Shown here: in pieces, positions 35,412 through 45,135 of the stretch | How the letters are laid out: the number at the start of each line of letters is the position of its first letter | Position numbering within the stretch: position 1 is the first letter of the stretch | Assembly: GCA_945890865.1 (NCBI GenBank) | Contig: CAMDDB010000002.1 | Span: forward strand, 1 to 64,000 | DNA from: Flavobacterium psychrophilum | Lineage (GTDB): Bacteria > Bacteroidota > Bacteroidia > Flavobacteriales > Flavobacteriaceae | Length of the DNA: 64,000 nt | Direction of reading: 5' to 3' | Program-made: the position numbers and the translations under genes | The notes under the pieces: generated by a model | Seen by the model: only the letters and a program-made list of their open reading frames with translations | What the model was told of the DNA's origin: nothing | The model's database searches: none

Positions 35412-38183
35412 TTAGCCTTTTTCTTTAAACGGTAATTCGGGATTGAAAATTTCTAAGATTAATAGTTTTAAAATGACTTTAAAATCTTCTAACATTTCGC
35501 TTGTAATTATCGTATTTGCTTCTTTCCCACTTCCAATTCCAAAAGGTAAAAACCCGCTTTTCATATTTTTAAAAGAAATAATTCCAGCTGTAATTTCTCG
35601 GTCTAGACGTAAGGCGTGATTTTCAAACATCAAGGCATAACAAAGTAACTGAATGATTTTTTCGTTTTCAACTTCTGGCGTTAAGGCAAGTACATCTGTC
35701 AATTTTAAACTGTGAGCATCTACTTTTCCTGTTTTATAATCAATAATACGTATGACTCCGTTGCGCTCTTCAATTCGGTCTACTTTCCCCGCAATTTTTA
35801 TTGGAAAATCAAAGGAATCCAATTGGATTTCACAACTCAAAGGTTGTTCCAAGAACAAAACTTTGATTGCAGCATTTTCTTCTATGAGTGCTTTTTTTTC
35901 GAGTTGTAAAAAATTATACACATTGCGTTTGGCAACTTCAAAAGCCAATAAATTTTTCCCTTTGTTGATTTCGCCTTCTTTGTATTCTTTTTTAAAGTAT
36001 TTTAGAATTATGGTTTCGATTTGGGTTTCCATGAATTCAATATGGTGCACGGCTAAATATTGATTTAAATAAGGTGTATACAATTCTTCCAAAGCGCCAT
36101 GAATAATTATTCCTAAGGTATTCGCAGCAATATTTTCTTCTACATCCTCGGCTTCATTAATATGCAGGATACGTTGCGAGTAAAACTGAATAGGATTTCG
36201 AATATAACCCGTCAACGATGAGGGTGAAAATCCTTTTACAGTTGCTATTTCTTCTAGTCGATCAATAATGGCTTCGGTTTTTGGAATAACTATAGGATCA
36301 TAGGCTTTTTCAGGAAGCACAGCATTGAAAATCGTGCTGTTTGGAGTTGGGCGTTTTTCAATTTCCAATTGGGTAATGAACCGACTTTTTTCGCCTGCAT
36401 CTATGCCTTCATGATCGGTGTTGTAAAGCAACCAAATATTTTTAGCGCGCAATAATAAGTGATAAAAATGATAACAATAAATAGCATCTTTCTCTTTATA
36501 AGTTGGTAGTCCCAATTCTTTTTTCACATCGTATGGTATGAAAGAATTTTGCGATTTTCCGGCAGGAAATTTACCTTCATTTACCGATGTAATAATCACA
36601 TTTTCAAAATCCAAAACCCTACTTTCTAGCACTCCCATTATTTGCAATCCCGATAAGGGTTCGCCCTCAAATGAGACTTCTGCTAAATCTACAATTTGTT
36701 TGTAAATCGCTTGGAGTGCGTTTAGGCTATCGATTTGCTGATATTTTTCCTGATAATTGGTTAATTTTACAATGGTTTTATAAATGGAATATAAAAATGC
36801 TTTTGCCAATTTATCTTCATTATTATCATTGCTTAATTGCGATTTAATGTGAAGTAATACCGAGCGAATGGTGCTTAATATTGTTGCCGTTTCATCCCAG
36901 CGGTCAAATAATAATTCGAATAAGGTATTGGTTGTATTAGGATATTTTTCTGAATATAAATTCAATAATTTTTCTCTCGAAAAGAACGTAAAATTATTAC
37001 TATTGATCACGTTAACCACCTCTTCCGCATTACAGTAAGGCTCTACTAAAGGGTGATTTAAAATAGCTAAAACTTCTTTATAATAGAACGTATAGCTTTT
37101 ATCGTTGCGTTGTTTCGCATTATGGTGCAACTTGAATAACTTACTAACCAGCAATTGCGCGGGGTTGTTTTTACTGGAATACCCCATAGTGATGTTCAGC
37201 GCATCGACTGAATTGGGCAAGCCAAATAATACGGGTAATAGTAAGTTTTCATCACCCAATACAACGGCTGTTTTTTCTAAATTTGGGGAAGTAGTTTGGA
37301 TTTTTTCTATGAGGGTTCCAACAATCTTTGCCTGACCAATACTTTTGGGTGTCCCAATAATTTCAATGTTTTTTTGTTCACTAAAATGGTTTACTACCCA
37401 TTCAAAATCTTGATTGGCATAGTACTTCCATTCCTTTTTATATTTTCTGATAAACAATCCCGCATCATGATGGGGGTCATTTAAAAAAACAGCGTCGATA
37501 TCCCAATAAATCTTCGCTTTATTTTCGTTGGCTAGATAATTGAATATCTTTTCTTCGGCTTGATTGAGTGCGTTAAATCCTGCAAAAAATATTTTATGCG
37601 CCGTAGCTGCTGCATAAGATTCTAGTTTTTTTACCGCCTCTCGGTAAATAAGGCCTTGATAACCAATCCCTTTGCTTTGTAAATGTGTATAAAAAGAAGC
37701 ATAATATTCGGGTAATTTTGCCCAAAATTCTAACTGATTGTCAATCAACTTTGTGGTGTTTAAGGCTTCTACTTGCCATCGCTTTAACGCTTCAATAGCT
37801 TCTAAATAACTGAATACTTTTTTTGGTTCGAGTAGATAGCGATCAATTTCATTAAAATCTTGAATTGCAGTAGTTGCCCAAGTGGCAAACTTTTCAAAAT
37901 TTTGTTGTTGCTCTTTTGCGGTTAACGCCTGATAAACATCGTAAAATTCAAAAAGCAATTCGATTGCATCAACTGTGCGAAGAGAAGCCATCTCTTGAAC
38001 GAAATCTTCAATACTAATAATATTAGGGGCAAATGTTGTTCTTGATAACTGGTTTTTTAACCTTTCGAGTAAAAACACTTTTGCTCTTTTATTAGGCAAA
38101 ACAATTCTAGCAGTCGAAAGTTCATCGTCGGACAGCTGCAATAAAGTAGAACTTAGTTTGTCTAAAAAAGTACTTGATTTCAT
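35412..38183 (-). CDS. AddB-like PD-(D/E)XK exonuclease subunit
   Basis: A 923-residue protein of the RecB-type nuclease family. The N-terminal 600 residues have an inactive helicase-like fold (opening LSTARIVLPNKRAKVFLLERLK and later VIITSVNEGKFPAGK, typical of AddB). The nuclease lies near residues 640-860 with GKVDRIEERNGV and D815-Y-K817 of DYKTGK. In pair with an AddA helicase-nuclease it would resect double-strand breaks for RecA. The AddA homologue is 2.8 kb away on the same strand, separated by kbl and ompA, unlike the usual adjacent pair. No iron-sulfur cysteine set is evident. Confidence 0.88.
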   Translation of the reverse strand: MKSSTFLDKLSSTLLQLSDDELSTARIVLPNKRAKVFLLERLKNQLSRTTFAPNIISIEDFVQEMASLRTVDAIELLFEFYDVYQALTAKEQQQNFEKFATWATTAIQDFNEIDRYLLEPKKVFSYLEAIEALKRWQVEALNTTKLIDNQLEFWAKLPEYYASFYTHLQSKGIGYQGLIYREAVKKLESYAAATAHKIFFAGFNALNQAEEKIFNYLANENKAKIYWDIDAVFLNDPHHDAGLFIRKYKKEWKYYANQDFEWVVNHFSEQKNIEIIGTPKSIGQAKIVGTLIEKIQTTSPNLEKTAVVLGDENLLLPVLFGLPNSVDALNITMGYSSKNNPAQLLVSKLFKLHHNAKQRNDKSYTFYYKEVLAILNHPLVEPYCNAEEVVNVINSNNFTFFSREKLLNLYSEKYPNTTNTLFELLFDRWDETATILSTIRSVLLHIKSQLSNDNNEDKLAKAFLYSIYKTIVKLTNYQEKYQQIDSLNALQAIYKQIVDLAEVSFEGEPLSGLQIMGVLESRVLDFENVIITSVNEGKFPAGKSQNSFIPYDVKKELGLPTYKEKDAIYCYHFYHLLLRAKNIWLLYNTDHEGIDAGEKSRFITQLEIEKRPTPNSTIFNAVLPEKAYDPIVIPKTEAIIDRLEEIATVKGFSPSSLTGYIRNPIQFYSQRILHINEAEDVEENIAANTLGIIIHGALEELYTPYLNQYLAVHHIEFMETQIETIILKYFKKEYKEGEINKGKNLLAFEVAKRNVYNFLQLEKKALIEENAAIKVLFLEQPLSCEIQLDSFDFPIKIAGKVDRIEERNGVIRIIDYKTGKVDAHSLKLTDVLALTPEVENEKIIQLLCYALMFENHALRLDREITAGIISFKNMKSGFLPFGIGSGKEANTIITSEMLEDFKVILKLLILEIFNPELPFKEKG

Positions 38184-38199
38184 ATTATAAAAATAAAAA

Positions 38200-38229
38200 A
38201 ACGCCCCGAAATATCGGGACGTTTTTTAA
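38200..38229 (-). terminator. Terminator of the OmpA gene
   Basis: On the minus strand ACGTCCCGA and TCGGGGCGT pair around TATT with one A-C mismatch, followed by a run of seven Ts. It separates ompA from the AddB-like gene. Confidence 0.75.
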
Positions 38230-38246
38230 TATATTTTAGAAAAAAA

Positions 38247-39674
38247 TTATTTTACTAATTTTACTTCTACTCTTCTATTGTTTGCTTTTCCTTTAGCTGT
38301 TTTGTTTGATTCAACTGGCATTGACTCACCGAAACCTTTTGAAGATAATCTTGAGGCATCAATTCCATTTTCAATTAAGAAGTTTTTAACAGCAGCAGCT
38401 CTTTCTTCAGATAACTTTTGATTTAAGGCATCTGATCCTGTATTGTCTGTATGACCTTCTAAAGAGAATATAGCTGTTGGATACTCTTTTAAGATAGCAG
38501 CCATAGCTTGTAATATTGGTAAAGCTTGTTTTTGGAAAGATGCTTTTCCAGAATTAAATAAGATGGTTTTTCCATACTCATTTAATTTTTTCATCGCTTC
38601 TTCTGTAACTTCTGGACAACCGTTATTTGCTACAGTACCAGCAACTGTTGGACATTTATCATCTTTATCTAATACGCTATCCCCATCTGTATCTGGCCAA
38701 GGACAACCTGCATTTTCTTTAGCTCCTTTTACAGAAGGACAATTATCCGCTTTATCTGCTACACCGTCTCCGTCAGCATCAGGACAACCTTTCATCATTT
38801 TGGTTCCTTTAACATCCACACAAGCATCTTCAGCATCAATGATTCCATCTCCGTCTGTATCTGGACATCCGTTAAATTCTGCTAAACCAGCAACTTCTGG
38901 ACAAGAATCTGCAGAATCCTGAATTCCATCTTTGTCGGTGTCAGGACATCCTTTGAATTCTAGTAAACCCGCTACTTCAGGACAAACATCATTTTTATCA
39001 TAAATACCATCACCATCTGTATCTTTTCCTCCAAATTTAAAAGTAATACCCGCAGCATGTTGCATATACCCTGGAACATCAACATTTATTGCACGTGTAT
39101 CATCATAAGAATGCTTATAAGTAGATTGGAAAAAGATACCAATCCCTTCTGTGAACCAGTATGTTAATCCTAAACCTCCGTTAACAGTACCGGCAGACGC
39201 ATCTCCGAAGAAAGTGTATCCACCACCAATGTGTGCAGATGGTTCAAAGCTTTTTGATTTGATCATTTCTTGGAAACTGTATCTGATGATCCCGTCAACT
39301 CCAAAAAAAGTAATATCTCCTGGATTTGAAACCACCATTCCTCTTGGATCTGCATTGGAAGAAGTTGGATCAAAATTAACTACTTTAGAAATTTTGTTTG
39401 CTGAACCTGTCACTCCAAATGAAAAACCATCACCTACATATTTTGTAAGGCTAAGATATGTTACTGAAGGTAAGAAATTCCAATTTTCTTTGGCGTCAAA
39501 TGTTTGAGAAAATTGTTTATCTAAAAGACTCAATCCACCTCTACTAGCACTAACTCTTGTGTCGACTGCATTTGTCCCAACGGCTACTGACCATGGGTTG
39601 TTACTGTCTTGTGCTTGAGATACTAATCCTACAAACAACAAAGCAGCTGTAATAAATTTGTTTACTTGTTTCAT
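38247..39674 (-). CDS. OmpA-family outer-membrane protein with thrombospondin type-3 repeats
   Basis: A 475-residue protein. The signal peptide ends at about residue 21 (LVSQAQ), then comes an N-terminal beta-barrel of about 190 residues. A stalk of five Ca-binding type-3 repeats follows ([19 protein letters not shown] and similar, each closed by a Cys pair). The C-terminal OmpA domain binds peptidoglycan ([20 protein letters not shown] and [10 protein letters not shown]). This is the major OmpA architecture of Flavobacteria, with a structural role. It has its own promoter (39711-39738) and terminator, so it is probably strongly expressed. Confidence 0.95.
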   Translation of the reverse strand: MKQVNKFITAALLFVGLVSQAQDSNNPWSVAVGTNAVDTRVSASRGGLSLLDKQFSQTFDAKENWNFLPSVTYLSLTKYVGDGFSFGVTGSANKISKVVNFDPTSSNADPRGMVVSNPGDITFFGVDGIIRYSFQEMIKSKSFEPSAHIGGGYTFFGDASAGTVNGGLGLTYWFTEGIGIFFQSTYKHSYDDTRAINVDVPGYMQHAAGITFKFGGKDTDGDGIYDKNDVCPEVAGLLEFKGCPDTDKDGIQDSADSCPEVAGLAEFNGCPDTDGDGIIDAEDACVDVKGTKMMKGCPDADGDGVADKADNCPSVKGAKENAGCPWPDTDGDSVLDKDDKCPTVAGTVANNGCPEVTEEAMKKLNEYGKTILFNSGKASFQKQALPILQAMAAILKEYPTAIFSLEGHTDNTGSDALNQKLSEERAAAVKNFLIENGIDASRLSSKGFGESMPVESNKTAKGKANNRRVEVKLVK

Positions 39675-39710
39675 ACGTTATTTTTTAATTACAAACCGTT
39701 ATAATTGGAA

Positions 39711-39738
39711 CAAAAGTACTATATTTTTTGAACTACAA
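39711..39738 (-). promoter_or_regulatory. Promoter of the OmpA gene
   Basis: On the minus strand TTG (39738-39736), a 17-base spacer and TACTTTTG (39718-39711) match the Flavobacterium consensus. The leader would be about 30 bases. Confidence 0.65.
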
Positions 39739-39775
39739 AAAGTTTTGGAGAAAAAAAACATGTTTAATGAACTTC

Positions 39776-40972
39776 CTATGAAATTATTTTCAATTCTTGA
39801 GCTACTTCAACGAACGCTTTTATCGCTTTATCGAGATGCTCCTTGGTATGGGCTGCTGACAATTGCACACGAATTCGTGCTTTGCCTTTTGGAACTACGG
39901 GAAAGAAAAATCCGATGACATAAATCCCTTTTGCCAATAATTGCTCGGCCATTTCCTGTGCTAATTTTGCATCATACAACATTACCGGAACTATCGCTGA
40001 GTCTCCATCTATAAAATCAATGCCCGCCTCACGCAATCCCGCCTTGAAATAATTGGTATTCCATTCCAATTGATCTCTAAGTAGTGTGTCCTTTTCTAAT
40101 AATTCGAATACTTTTAAAGAAGCCCCAACAATTGCGGGTGCTAACGAATTTGAAAACAAATACGGGCGTGAGCGTTGGCGTAATATTTCAATGATTTCTT
40201 TCTTCGCCGAAGTATATCCTCCCATTGCGCCTCCAAGCGCCTTCCCGAGTGTTCCGGTAATGATATCCACGCGTCCCATTACTCCTTTAGCTTCTAAAGT
40301 ACCCTTTCCAGTAGCTCCAATAAAACCCGCTGCATGACATTCGTCCACCATAACCAAAGCATCATATTTATCGGCTAAATCACATATTTTATCCAATGGC
40401 GCTACTAAACCATCCATAGAAAATACCCCATCCGTTACCACAAGTTTGAAACGGTGCCCCGCTTCAGTGGCTTTTATCAATTGCTGCTCTAAATCAACCA
40501 TGTCATTATTCTCGTAACGATAACGTGCCGCCTTACACAAACGAACCCCGTCTATAATGGATGCATGATTTAAACTGTCTGAAATGATACAATCTTCATC
40601 CCCTAACAAAGGTTCAAAAACACCCCCATTCGCGTCAAAAGCTGCGGCGTACAATATGGTGTCTTCTGTACCATAAAAATGAGCTATTTTTTTTTCTAAT
40701 TCTTTATGAATATCTTGAGTTCCACAAATAAATCGCACCGATGACATGCCGAAACCATGAGTATCTAAAGCGTTTTTTGCAGCCTGGACTACTTCAGGAT
40801 GAGAGGACAATCCCAAATAATTATTAGCACAAAAATTCAATACAGTTTCGCCTGTAGAAATGGTAATTTCAGCCCCTTGTGGGGAGGTTATAATTCGTTC
40901 TTTTTTAAACAACCCGTTCTCTTGAATGGTCGCTATTTCTTGCTGTAAATGTTGTTGTATTTTTCCGTACAT
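39776..40972 (-). CDS. kbl: Glycine C-acetyltransferase (2-amino-3-ketobutyrate CoA ligase)
   Basis: A 398-residue PLP enzyme, the usual family length. It joins glycine and acetyl-CoA reversibly and works in threonine breakdown. Seen are [16 protein letters not shown], the [14 protein letters not shown] loop, [15 protein letters not shown], and the PLP lysine K244 in [10 protein letters not shown]. Threonine dehydrogenase, its normal partner, is not in this window. It stands between addA and ompA on the same strand. A related serine or other amino-acid acyltransferase is less likely, since the motif set matches Kbl. Confidence 0.92.
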   Translation of the reverse strand: MYGKIQQHLQQEIATIQENGLFKKERIITSPQGAEITISTGETVLNFCANNYLGLSSHPEVVQAAKNALDTHGFGMSSVRFICGTQDIHKELEKKIAHFYGTEDTILYAAAFDANGGVFEPLLGDEDCIISDSLNHASIIDGVRLCKAARYRYENNDMVDLEQQLIKATEAGHRFKLVVTDGVFSMDGLVAPLDKICDLADKYDALVMVDECHAAGFIGATGKGTLEAKGVMGRVDIITGTLGKALGGAMGGYTSAKKEIIEILRQRSRPYLFSNSLAPAIVGASLKVFELLEKDTLLRDQLEWNTNYFKAGLREAGIDFIDGDSAIVPVMLYDAKLAQEMAEQLLAKGIYVIGFFFPVVPKGKARIRVQLSAAHTKEHLDKAIKAFVEVAQELKIIS

Positions 40973-41001
40973 AGTCTGTTAAGTTTAGATGGTATTACTG
41001 A

Positions 41002-44000
41002 TTACAAAGTTACGACTTCTATATTTTCTCCTGTGTATACTAGTACTTTTTTTACAACTTGATAGTTCATTTCTTGTAATGCTTTTTCATATTCATTAAT
41101 TTGAGTGCGATGCTTCTCTTGCTTCTCGCCTGTTTTATAGTCTAATAAATAAGCCTCTTGTCCCTTTATTACCACACGGTCTGGCTTTATGGTTTTTGCC
41201 CCATTTTTAAGGATGGCTTGTTCCTTATACACTTTGCTATTTGCCTCAAAAAACACACTTAATTCGGGTTGTTCTATAATTTTTTGAATGGTATTCTTGA
41301 ATATTTCAAGCTCCGAAAGAAGTACCAAGCCCGTCTCTAGTGCTTGCTTTAACGCAGCATCTAGTGTTTCTTTTGTATGTATTAAGGCCATGATTTCATG
41401 TAAAATTGTACCAAATGCTATTGCATCTTGCTGCGCTGAACCCCACATTAAGGCTTCACGTTGGGCAATCTTAATTTTATTAGGCGCCATTTTTTGGGCT
41501 ACAATTCCAATTGGCTGGTGCGCGGTATTGTCCTCGGTGTGTTTTGATTTTCGTTTGGCTGTGCCAAATTCATAGGTAAAATTTGTGGATTCATACCGTC
41601 CAATGTTTTGTAAAAAATCAAGAAAATAGTAGGATAAATTAGAGGTTATAAATTCTCCTTTTGGCGTTAATTTTTTATTGGAAATTACATACAGTTGCTC
41701 TTCGGCACGGGTGAGAGCAACATAAAGCACGTTAATAGTGTCTAATATTTCTTCTTGATTTTTGGTTTGAAAAATAGATTGTGCTGTGGTGCCATAATTT
41801 TCAACTTCTTTTCTATTGTTGATTAATGCCCTTGGCAGATCTATTTCGGGAGTGGCTAATGGAATCCACAATTTATCTTTGGGTTTTTTAGTAAAATCTT
41901 CTTCCGCAAAAGGAAAAATAACCACTGGAAATTCCAGTCCTTTCGATTTATGAATGGTCATGATGCGAACTGCATTTGTCCCTTCGGGAGAAGGAATGCT
42001 TTTTTGAAAGCCCATTTTATCCCAATAGTTCAAGAAATCTGCAATACTTGACTGCGATTTTACATCTTTTTCCAAAACTAAATCTAAGAAATATTGTAAA
42101 TAGGACGTATTTACTTTTTCTTTAAGAAACACAGCAACCAATGTTTCGACCAATTCATACAGCGATTTTTTCTTACAATCGGAGAACGAGATATTAATTC
42201 CAATAGTTTTAAAATAGGTTCCTAATTCGGTACTGTTCAGGTTTTTTGCGGCTAGTATAAAATCGTGGATAGCCAATGCTGATTGCAGGTATTTTGCACA
42301 ATAATAGAGCACATACATTTTTGCCTCTTCTTCCTTTGGATTTTTCAAAAACCGCAACAAAGCGATGATCAATTTAACTTCCGTAGCATTTTGAATCAAT
42401 AAGGTTTCAGAAGATAAAATCGGGATTTTATTTTCCGTTAGAAAATTAGCCAATTTTATACCGGGCGCTTTCGTTCGGGTAAGCAAAACAATATCTTTAT
42501 AATCAAATTGTTGCGCAAGACATTGCTTGATCGTTTGCAAGGTTTGATTCAAATACACCTTGTCCTTCATCGTAACAGTATCGTTTTCAGAATCAAAACC
42601 TTCTATTTCAGCATCCTCTTCTGGCACTTGAATAAAGGTTAAATTAACATACCCTCCGGTTTTAGAATTGAATTTTTGGCCCGAAAGATTTTCGTATAAA
42701 TTGATGTAATCTTTGTTCTTAAATTGATGGGCTAGATGTTTAAAAAAATTATTATTAAACTGAATAACCTCGCTATAACTTCGATAGTTTGTTTTCAATC
42801 GTTCGGTTCGTTTATCCTTAGTTGAAAAAGGATTGGTCGAGTCGATTTCTTTGGCCAAGTCGATAAATTGTTCCGCTTTTCCGCCTCGCCATCGATAAAT
42901 GGCTTGTTTTGGATCCCCTACCAAAAGTAAGGTTCCTTTATTTCCATAGGCATCTTCTCCTGCTAATGCATTATCAATTAACGGAATTAAATTTTGCCAT
43001 TGCATGACTGAAGTATCTTGAAATTCATCAATAAAATAATGGCGGTATTTTTCTCCCAAACGCTCATAAATAAAAGGCGCCGGTTGGTTTTTGATTTCGT
43101 TGTGAATAATGGTATTAAAGTCGGATATCGATACAATATTTTGTTCTTCCTGTATTTTTTTAAATTCTTGATAGATGGTATTCAATAAGGAAAGTGGATT
43201 TACGTTTTGAAGAAATGCTTCATATAAGGCAAATTTACCCGCCATTTCATTAATTTTTTCTACCGAAACTAAAATTTGGATTGCATTTGCATCAATAAAG
43301 TCTTTGTCAAATTGAGGCACCGCTTTTGAATACGGAGGCTTGTTCCCATTCAAATAATTAATAACCGTAAGGTTTTGTGCCAACTTTTCGGCGGCAACTT
43401 TTTCTAAATGGTTTGTAACATAGCCAGAAAAGAAAGATTTTCGAGAAACCCCATTTGCATCAATATGAGTTAATACTTCTCGAGCTATCAATTGGCATTC
43501 AACTTTCAATTGTGCATTTGCCGCTTGTAATTTTTTCTTGATGACTCCAAAATCAGCAATGCTTTTTTCAGCAAGTTCTTTAATTTCTTCCGAATTATTT
43601 TCATTGGTAATCAATTGGGCTACCTTTAATAATTCGGCCGAAATATCCCAGTTTTTATCCTCGTCTGTGCGATCTTTGGAAAATTCAATCAAGAGTTGGG
43701 TCAAACTTTTATCTTCGCCTGCTTTAGAAATTACCACGTCAATAGCTTCTTGCAACAATACGTCGGTATCTAATGAGACTTCAAAATTTGGAGGTAACTG
43801 CAAGTCTTGTGCAAAAGTTCGAATAACTTTATGAGTAAACTTATCGATGGTTGAAATAGCAAAAGACGCATAATTATGAATGATATTTTTGATAATTGCT
43901 TTTGCCTTTTCTTTAATCTTTGCTGGACTTAATTTGGTTTCTACAGCAATTTCCTTAAGCAATTCCATTGCCTTTTCGGAAGTAGTATCCGATGAAAATT

Positions 44001-44190
44001 CATACAAACTGGTAACAATTCTAGCTTTCATTTCGTTAACCGCTTTATTGGTAAATGTAATGGCCAGAATTTTCTTATACGCATCATCATTACTTGCCAA
44101 TAAAAGAATTTTTAAATATTCTTTCGTTAACGTATAGGTTTTTCCTGAACCCGCCGAAGCATCAAAAATGGTAAAAGCCGTTGTGTTCAA
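41002..44190 (-). CDS. AddA-like UvrD-family helicase with C-terminal nuclease (TTG start)
   Basis: A 1062-residue enzyme. Helicase motifs are clear: Walker A in DASAGSGKT with K17, motif II in YFIDEFQDTS, motif III in LLVGDPKQAIYRWRGG, and late motifs in MTIHKSKGLEFPVVIFPF and VALTRAEEQLYV. The C-terminal nuclease has DYKTGE at D1017-Y-K1019. The start is TTG 44190; the residues NTTAFTIFDASAGSGKT agree with the family start, and no ATG is near. It should unwind and cut DNA ends with the AddB-like protein, although the two genes are separated. The divergent superoxide dismutase gene starts 108 bases away. Confidence 0.9.
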   Translation of the reverse strand: MNTTAFTIFDASAGSGKTYTLTKEYLKILLLASNDDAYKKILAITFTNKAVNEMKARIVTSLYEFSSDTTSEKAMELLKEIAVETKLSPAKIKEKAKAIIKNIIHNYASFAISTIDKFTHKVIRTFAQDLQLPPNFEVSLDTDVLLQEAIDVVISKAGEDKSLTQLLIEFSKDRTDEDKNWDISAELLKVAQLITNENNSEEIKELAEKSIADFGVIKKKLQAANAQLKVECQLIAREVLTHIDANGVSRKSFFSGYVTNHLEKVAAEKLAQNLTVINYLNGNKPPYSKAVPQFDKDFIDANAIQILVSVEKINEMAGKFALYEAFLQNVNPLSLLNTIYQEFKKIQEEQNIVSISDFNTIIHNEIKNQPAPFIYERLGEKYRHYFIDEFQDTSVMQWQNLIPLIDNALAGEDAYGNKGTLLLVGDPKQAIYRWRGGKAEQFIDLAKEIDSTNPFSTKDKRTERLKTNYRSYSEVIQFNNNFFKHLAHQFKNKDYINLYENLSGQKFNSKTGGYVNLTFIQVPEEDAEIEGFDSENDTVTMKDKVYLNQTLQTIKQCLAQQFDYKDIVLLTRTKAPGIKLANFLTENKIPILSSETLLIQNATEVKLIIALLRFLKNPKEEEAKMYVLYYCAKYLQSALAIHDFILAAKNLNSTELGTYFKTIGINISFSDCKKKSLYELVETLVAVFLKEKVNTSYLQYFLDLVLEKDVKSQSSIADFLNYWDKMGFQKSIPSPEGTNAVRIMTIHKSKGLEFPVVIFPFAEEDFTKKPKDKLWIPLATPEIDLPRALINNRKEVENYGTTAQSIFQTKNQEEILDTINVLYVALTRAEEQLYVISNKKLTPKGEFITSNLSYYFLDFLQNIGRYESTNFTYEFGTAKRKSKHTEDNTAHQPIGIVAQKMAPNKIKIAQREALMWGSAQQDAIAFGTILHEIMALIHTKETLDAALKQALETGLVLLSELEIFKNTIQKIIEQPELSVFFEANSKVYKEQAILKNGAKTIKPDRVVIKGQEAYLLDYKTGEKQEKHRTQINEYEKALQEMNYQVVKKVLVYTGENIEVVTL

Positions 44191-44235
44191 ATGTTATATT
44201 TGTCTTAATTATGGTGCGATAGAAAGGATCAATTT

Positions 44236-44264
44236 TTGATTCCAAAGTTTAATTTGTAAATTTG
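44236..44264 (+). promoter_or_regulatory. Promoter of the superoxide dismutase gene
   Basis: TTG at 44236-44238, an 18-base spacer and TAAATTTG at 44257-44264 match the Flavobacterium consensus. The leader would be about 28 bases. Confidence 0.65.
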
Positions 44265-44297
44265 GTGAAAATATTATTAATCTAAAAATAAATTATC

Positions 44298-44903
44298 ATG
44301 GCTTTTGAATTACCTCAATTACCTTATGCATACGATGCATTAGAACCACATATTGATGCTCGAACAATGGAAATTCATCATTCAAAACATCATAATGCCT
44401 ATGTTACCAATGTAAACGCAGCCATCGCTGGAACCGATTTGGACGGAAAATCTATTGAAGATTTAATGAAAAATCTTGACCTGAACAACATGCCGGTTAG
44501 AAACAACGGTGGAGGTCACTACAACCACAGTTTGTTTTGGGAAATTATGTCGCCAAATGGTGGAGGCCTACCAACGGGAGAATTAGCCGCTGCAATTGAT
44601 ACTGCTTTTGGTTCGTTTGACGCTTTCAAAGCTGAGTTTGCTAAAGCCGGTGCCACTCGTTTTGGTTCGGGATGGGCTTGGTTGTGTGTAAAAGATGGAA
44701 AATTAGAAGTATGCTCTACTCCAAATCAAGACAATCCTTTAATGCCAGGCGTAGCGTGTGGCGGACAACCAATTTTAGGAATGGATGTATGGGAACATGC
44801 CTATTATTTAAACTATCAAAACCGTCGTCCAGATTATATGGAAGCGTTTTTCAATGTTATTCATTGGGAAGAAGTTGCTAAACGATTTAAAGCAGCCCAA
44901 TAA
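44298..44903 (+). CDS. Fe/Mn superoxide dismutase
   Basis: A 201-residue cytosolic enzyme that converts superoxide to peroxide and oxygen. Ligands are H27 ([13 protein letters not shown]), H77 in [11 protein letters not shown], and the Asp and His of [13 protein letters not shown]. The closing segment [18 protein letters not shown] is typical. Iron and manganese types are not separated with certainty by eye. It is a single gene with its own promoter and terminator. Confidence 0.95.
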   Translation: MAFELPQLPYAYDALEPHIDARTMEIHHSKHHNAYVTNVNAAIAGTDLDGKSIEDLMKNLDLNNMPVRNNGGGHYNHSLFWEIMSPNGGGLPTGELAAAIDTAFGSFDAFKAEFAKAGATRFGSGWAWLCVKDGKLEVCSTPNQDNPLMPGVACGGQPILGMDVWEHAYYLNYQNRRPDYMEAFFNVIHWEEVAKRFKAAQ

Positions 44904-44922
44904 TTCTATAAAAATAATAACA

Positions 44923-44960
44923 AAAAAAGCCGAGAAGTATGGCGACTTCTCGGCTTTTTT
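44923..44960 (+). terminator. Terminator after the superoxide dismutase gene
   Basis: A perfect stem of AAAAAAGCCGAGAAGT with ACTTCTCGGCTTTTTT around ATGGCG lies 20 bases after the stop. The T-run on the plus strand is six bases. Confidence 0.88.
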
Positions 44961-44984
44961 AGTATTGTCCAATTTTGTTTAAAA

Positions 44985-45015
44985 TAAAAAAGGTGAAATT
45001 GCTTTCACCCTTTTT
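44985..45015 (-). terminator. Terminator of the amidophosphoribosyltransferase gene
   Basis: On the minus strand AAAAAGGGTGAAA and TTTCACCTTTTTT pair around a GCAA loop, closing with T-runs. It lies about 120 bases downstream of the minus-strand gene and could work in both directions. Confidence 0.65.
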
Positions 45016-45135
45016 GCCCCAAATTTACCATAAAACTTAACCTACTAATTTTTTGGTAAGTCTAAAGTACTATAAGATATTACTTTACCACAAAAAAATT
45101 GTTCAATTGCACAAAAACTCGATGAACTGCATTTT

